Shown here piece by piece: positions 59,401 through 64,000 of a DNA stretch of 64,000 nt. The stretch lies in the NCBI GenBank assembly GCA_947561715.1, contig OX387202.1:21031001-21095000 (forward strand), in the 5' to 3' direction. Position 1 is the stretch's first letter, and every line of letters begins with the position of its first letter. Position numbers and translations under genes: made by a program. The notes below the pieces were generated by a model that made no database searches, was not told the origin of the DNA, and saw nothing but the letters and a program-made list of their open reading frames with translations. Origin of the DNA: Ascidia mentula (Eukaryota > Chordata > Ascidiacea > Phlebobranchia > Ascidiidae).

Positions 59401-62400
59401 CTGCATCATCAAATTTGAATATATCTATTTGAATAAGTTTTGGTAAATGGAGAAACTGATGATGCCGTTTTAGGCGAAATATATTTTTCTCTCAATAAAT
59501 CGATCTGAGCTGTCTACAGATCGCTGTTTTGGGATTTTAATACATTATTATCCCTTTATTGGTTTAAATATTCTATACATTTTAATTGATCCTCAACATT
59601 AGTATAAAATCAGATGCAGCAATGCTGGTATATTGCGTGTTCGTAAACTTTGCTTAAACATGCTCTAGTATTGATGTTGGGCTGTGAAGCTTGTTGAATA
59701 GGAGTCCAGGTAGAGGAAGTTTTACCCATGTTGAATGGGAGTCCAGGTAGAGGAAGTTTTACCCAACAATGGAGTTGCTTGCATGCGTTTAGCGACCAAC
59801 AGGAAACTGCGCTTTTTATTCAACCAAGAATGTATACGCTCGATCGTGACTAATGTACAACCACTATATGCTTAGAAATCAGATGCAAATGGCTGAATTT
59901 AATTTTCTCAAATTGGTTCCATTTCCTGTAAATGATCAGGTTTCTGCATCTGTCGCCTCATGATTTGTGACGTCAGCAAATGTCATGTGAAATTTAATTA
60001 CATTTTGCTACATTCACAAAGTTTTATTGCTAATACAAATAACAATAAATCGTATGCAGAAAATCCTTGTTCAAACTTTGGAATCAATAGTTTATTATGG
60101 AAAAATAATCTTATTCTTTATGTGTTGTAGATACATCTGGGAGGCTCTGATGGCAGCCCAAACTATGGGCGTTTGTTGGTACACATGGGTCATCCTGGGA
60201 GTCTGGCCCATCCTTGCATGTAAGTTGATGTTGCTTTGTTTTGTTGTCACTTTTTTTCTATGTGGCCAACATATGTAAATTCTCAACCAGTATATAACCT
60301 GTTGCATGATAACCACGTCTGTTTTGTTCTTCAATCTTTGACAATTTATCTGAAAATATCTTCCAAGCATTTGTTGAAAAAATCAACTTACAGCAAAGAA
60401 CTGACAAAAAAAGAGAAAAATTGTTGGTCTGCCACTAAACCACCTAACATCATAGGCGCCAAGTCCGGGGGGGGCGGGGGGGCGGTGCCCCCCCAGGTTT
60501 ATCAAAAAAAAACGAGTGGCTTTTACGCGCGTGTGTCCGCACCATGTAACTCGTCGCATTCGTAACGTTCAAAGAAAAAAGACCTAAAAACAATGTGTTT
60601 CTTACACGACGTACACAAAATGTGTTGACCTAGTTTCGCTTGCGTAACTGCACATCGGTTGTTGCAACGTCAGTCTCGCAGTACGATATGCCAACAGGTG
60701 TTGGTCGTGTCGTAGTTCGTTCTCGTGTGTTCATCGTTAACGCCGCCCTTTTGGCTAATACGCTTCATGCATAGAAATTTAAACACAGTTTTTCGATACT
60801 TGATGACGTCATAATAACAAATTATTACGTCATTATATAGCCGCCCCCCCTGGAAAAATGAAAACTAGGCGCCTATGCCTAACATCCATTGTGATGCAAC
60901 AATACCCTTATACCTCTGTAAAGAAAAACAGCCGAAAATGGACGGACGATTATGATGAAACAATCGGCATTATATGTGCCAGAAGAACAGATTATTAAAT
61001 TACAATATGCCTGGCAGCAACAGGAACATTACAATCGGCATTTGTTGACACAATAATAAAATCCGGAGTGTATTTTTTCTATCAAATTTTCACGAGCGTA
61101 AATTTAGTTGTGAAGATTTTTCCAAGGCGACTTCACCATTGCTGGCCAACATATTTGAACAACTTAGTATGCGGGGCGATTAACTCCCCAGTAATTCGTC
61201 TGTTAAAATATCACGACTCTGTGGGAACACGTCACGCGCGAAAGCGGGAAATCACCTTTATATATTTCCACGTTTGCGGACAAAAACTTTGGGTTTAAAA
61301 TCTTGTTTGGATATTTGTAGTTGCTGGCGCCTTGCTGCAGTGGAAAGTTACATCAAAAGGTTTCGACCATACGGACAGTAAGTTCATACTTTTCATGTTG
61401 AATCTAATAAATAACAAATTGTTGCGAGCAATTCGCTTGGAGCCAACACTGAAACTACCCATGGTTAATTTGACCACGCAGTGCAACAAAAAAGTTCACA
61501 ATCTGTTTCCAATAAACAAAATAAACTTTAAACAAGAAATATTAGCAGTGAAAGTTTGTAAACTCTGTTTTTTTGTCAGCTTATTGTAACGTGGCTATGT
61601 TCATTCTATGAACCTTCCATAATACGAAATATATTCCACAAAGCTGGAAAGAAGTTTTCACCACAAATTTCACACTGGTATCCACGTGACTATCCACGTA
61701 GGAATAATAAGGATCGCCTACTTTTTCCTGCAGTCATCATCGCTAGGGGGCGCCACAAACAAGTTCGGACACACTTGGTTCGTGAGCATCGGCGTCCGCA
61801 ATCGTCACGCTCCACCAGACAATCCAATCAGAGCCGCCCATCCTCACGTTCACGCCCCGCCCAATCTCAAACCACGCAACCAACTCAACCTTCCACCACT
61901 TCTCGGGTTAGGGAAGTCCCCGAACGAACGATACCCCAGGAGAGGCAACGAGAGGCGACACCTGGTGACGACGATCTTCCTGTAAGTTGATTTTTATTTG
62001 CGTTGGATTTTAAAAAGATATTTTCGATCAATGGTCACCCCCAAATCCGTGCACTGCGTATTTGTGAAAACGTCATGCATTTTATGCATGTTGCTGGGCG
62101 TCTGGACCAATCGTATGGTAGCGATCAAAAGTCGATCAATCGATTCCAGCATCTTAGTTACATGAAAATACCGTTTGTCTTCCGCGCGCTCAACCTCGTG
62201 GCGTTTAATTTCGGTTGAGTCGTTCAGTCGGATTCAAATCGCTACAGGCTATCCTGACATTTCGACAGCAATTAAAATGCGGTCGTGGGTTTGGCCGACG
62301 GATGAGATGGCCAAATATGGAGGTCCACAGGTTACAGCGTGTTGCCCTGAACCAGTCAACCGTAACCGGTTGGATGACGACATATGTGATTTCATCAAAC

Positions 62401-63264
62401 GATTTCTAAATCACAAACTTTCCTTTAATATTTTTAGTTCCAGCTTTTATTTCAGTTCGGAATCGCCGTAATGTTGACGCATACAAAGCTGTTCCGTCAT
62501 TGTCTATTTTGTGGCGCAAGTATTCATTCGTATCAGTGTAAAGTCGCCAAACTATTGTTAAAAACTGACGACTAATTTCGCCTTGTTTTCCACAGACGTA
62601 TTTTGAATGCGTTGAACTTGGTGTTGGAGAACCTATTACTGACAAACATAAAGTGGTCAGAACTGGTAGCGGAGCTTTTGTCACCAACCAGGGCCAAAAC
62701 CGAACCACAGGGATACAAGACAGACCCACAGGGGTACAAAACCGACCCACGAGGGTACAAAACGATCTTATCGGAGGTCTTGACAGTGGGGCTGGGTACA
62801 GCGGTGTTCAGGAAGCAGCACAAGTCTCCGGTGGTGGTGGCGGTTATGTAGATAACGTCCAACAACGCAGGAGTCAACGTGGCAACAATACCCGGAACCC
62901 AGACCCCGACCGTGAGAATATTGAGCGATTCTCACGAGCACCCGGAAGTGGCAACCGCGGAAGTGGGAATAATTCAAGTAGCAGTAGCCATGGAAACCGC
63001 TCCAGCGTTCAAGGTTCAAAACGTTTTAAGCGTTCACCTGGAAATCAAGGTTCGGGTCGTCGCCAAGGTCAGGAGAGCGACACCCAGCGGTTGCTAACAG
63101 AGAGCACCCGAGCTAGCAACAGACCTCGGTCCCACGGTGAAGCTGTTGCTGCTCACGCAAAACGCATCAAAGCTGTTCAAAATCGACGTGCGAGCTCTGG
63201 GAGGACATCTGGCGAACGAGACCAGGGCGCAGTGTCAACCACAAGCGGCGCTAATGCGGTTTGA
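56491..63264 (+). CDS. TMEM198: TMEM198, multi-pass membrane protein with extended basic tail
   Basis: Eight exons in phase: 56491-56635, 57210-57332, 57530-57637, 58150-58348, 60131-60219, 61321-61377, 61734-61981 and 62596-63264 (TGA). The TM blocks follow TMEM198 order: [56 protein letters not shown] and [15 protein letters not shown]. The segment just after the last helix, [15 protein letters not shown], matches the vertebrate QWRVTAEG...HTE block. Family knowledge: TMEM198 is a membrane scaffold that promotes LRP6 phosphorylation in Wnt signalling. The cytoplasmic tail is about 300 residues of low-complexity sequence rich in Arg, Ser, Gly, Asn and Gln, much longer than in vertebrates. 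It includes a short repeat of GIQDRPTG type (62715-62760). The total of about 545 residues exceeds the usual 360 or so. Confidence 0.87.
59317..59551. mobile_element. Palindromic MITE-like element, 235 bp
   Basis: Arms 59317-59411 and 59457-59551 are inverted copies over about 95 bp with few mismatches, separated by a 45-bp loop. It has no coding capacity. It lies in the large fourth intron of TMEM198. Confidence 0.88.
59450..59491 (+). ncRNA. Hammerhead-ribozyme-like core in the 235-bp palindrome
   Basis: Stem I GAGAAA (59450-59455), canonical CTGATGA (59456-59462), one extra T, stem II GCC/GGC with loop GTTTTA (59464-59475), GAAA (59476-59479), TATATT, then stem I complement TTTCTC (59486-59491). 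Stem I is a perfect 6 bp. The short AT stretch in place of stem III is self-complementary, so only a dimer could close it. The opposite arm has a decayed copy (TTGATGA, broken stem II). Confidence 0.5.
59694..59764. repeat. 37-bp tandem repeat, two copies
   Basis: TTGAATAGGAGTCCAGGTAG starts a unit running on to GAGGAAGTTTTACCCATG. A second copy follows at once, one base different and three bases short at the end. Confidence 0.9.
60451..60877. mobile_element. Non-autonomous hAT-like MITE, 427 bp
   Basis: Inverted ends CATAGGCGCCAAGT and CATAGGCGCCTAGT differ at one of 14 bases. A perfect 8-bp target duplication, CCTAACAT, flanks it at 60443-60450 and 60878-60885. Subterminal G/C runs mirror each other. 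There is no transposase. The intact duplication suggests a fairly recent insertion. It lies in intron 5 of TMEM198. Confidence 0.9.
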
Positions 63265-64000
63265 TTGAATTTAAACCTCGCGTAGCCGAAAGTTTAAATC
63301 AGGCATGGGGGAATAACAAATGCTTCTGATTCCCTCACCATAACGGTAGACTCTCAATCTTAAATTCCTGGTTTTCCAATAAATTGTTGAAAAGGTACTG
63401 GTCAAGCTAATAATACAGTGCCAAAATAATGTGACGCAACAATTGCCATTGTCTTACGTCTTGTATCTTCAATAGAAATATTTGTGACGTTGCAATGCTT
63501 TAACACCCCACTTCCGAATACCCCCGTGTTGTTGTAATGCAGCGGCACATTTAACATTTGTAAATGTTTCGAGGACAACATTTCTTACACTTCTGCCGAA
63601 CAATTTCCCGACTGTTTTTACACAGATTCGTCCATTGCCAAAATTCTAACAAAAGACCTTTGTTTCCCTTTTATGACGTCACTCTACTCCCTTTGTTGCA
63701 ATTTGTGACGCAATGGCGCTAGAGGGTAGCCATTGATATGCTGTTTTACAAAAGCAATTCTAACAATTTTGTACTTTCTTATCTCGAAACTGCCTGTACT
63801 ACGTCATTCATGTTACGTCATATTGTTGTTATTATTACCGCGAAAAAGTGTTTCGTTGTCACGTGATGTTTTGTGGTTAGGTCGTCGTGGAATCTCCGCC
63901 TAAACTAACACAGTCACGCTTCTTTGGGTTTGACGTCATTTAGTTGCCATGGCGTCCATGAGTGATTGAGAGAATATTTCGGGACAACCCGATCTCTACA
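63265..64000. other. TMEM198 3' flank to window end
   Basis: No gene, repeat or RNA recognised. Short ORFs only. Confidence 0.45.

Overview
The window looks like a stretch of a tunicate nuclear genome, most likely Ciona or a close relative. It is AT-rich and holds compact multi-exon genes with short introns and GT-AG junctions. Several proteins are chordate or vertebrate-type (MDC1, CTIF, CFAP100, CFAP90, TMEM198), and small DNA transposons sit in introns. The organism call is inference. Gene names rest on reading conceptual translations by eye, without a database search. Exon joins were accepted when splice-site consensus and codon phase agreed.

Layout, left to right. 1-4436 (+): 3' part of a CTIF-like MIF4G translation factor. 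5835-12167 (+): a complete 13-exon SLC7 light-chain amino-acid transporter (LAT type). 13581-14704: a non-autonomous hAT-like element. 15352-16376 (-): a small cysteine-rich membrane protein. 16848-20291 (-): CFAP100, an axonemal protein. 20637-25313 (-): a CUB/ZP-domain membrane protein, with a tRNA-like sequence in an intron. 25369-26778 (+): a two-TM protein, head-to-head with the CUB/ZP gene. 27215-27616 (-): an unrecognised ORF. 28041-28320: a 10-bp minisatellite. 29596-34303 (+): an unusual protein with four homeodomain-like segments; its fifth intron carries a palindromic element split by a hAT element. 34856-35475 (-): CFAP90 (C5orf49 type). 36010-44248 (+): an MDC1-type DNA-damage mediator with a large in-frame internal duplication. 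45064-47493 (-): a rhodopsin-like GPCR. 47892-53246 (-): a CLCA-type metalloprotease/VWA protein that appears to run in phase into a C-terminal Ly6/uPAR (LU) domain. 53407-53955: a foldback element. 56491-63264 (+): TMEM198 with a long basic tail; its large fourth intron holds a second palindromic element and its fifth a third good hAT element.

The genes do not form one pathway. Two encode cilium proteins (CFAP100, CFAP90), several encode surface or secreted proteins (SLC7, CUB/ZP, GPCR, CLCA, TMEM198), and two act in RNA or DNA surveillance (CTIF, MDC1).

The observations I rate highest are these. (1) Three separate palindromic elements share the same hammerhead-ribozyme-like core: stem I, YUGAUGA, U, stem II, GAAA, a short AT-rich or ACGU-like stretch, then the stem I complement. 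(2) The MDC1 gene has an internal tandem duplication that doubles its phospho-motifs and an undescribed FLKMEFEPV repeat. (3) CLCA and an LU domain appear fused. (4) One gene encodes four divergent homeodomain-like units, one per exon.
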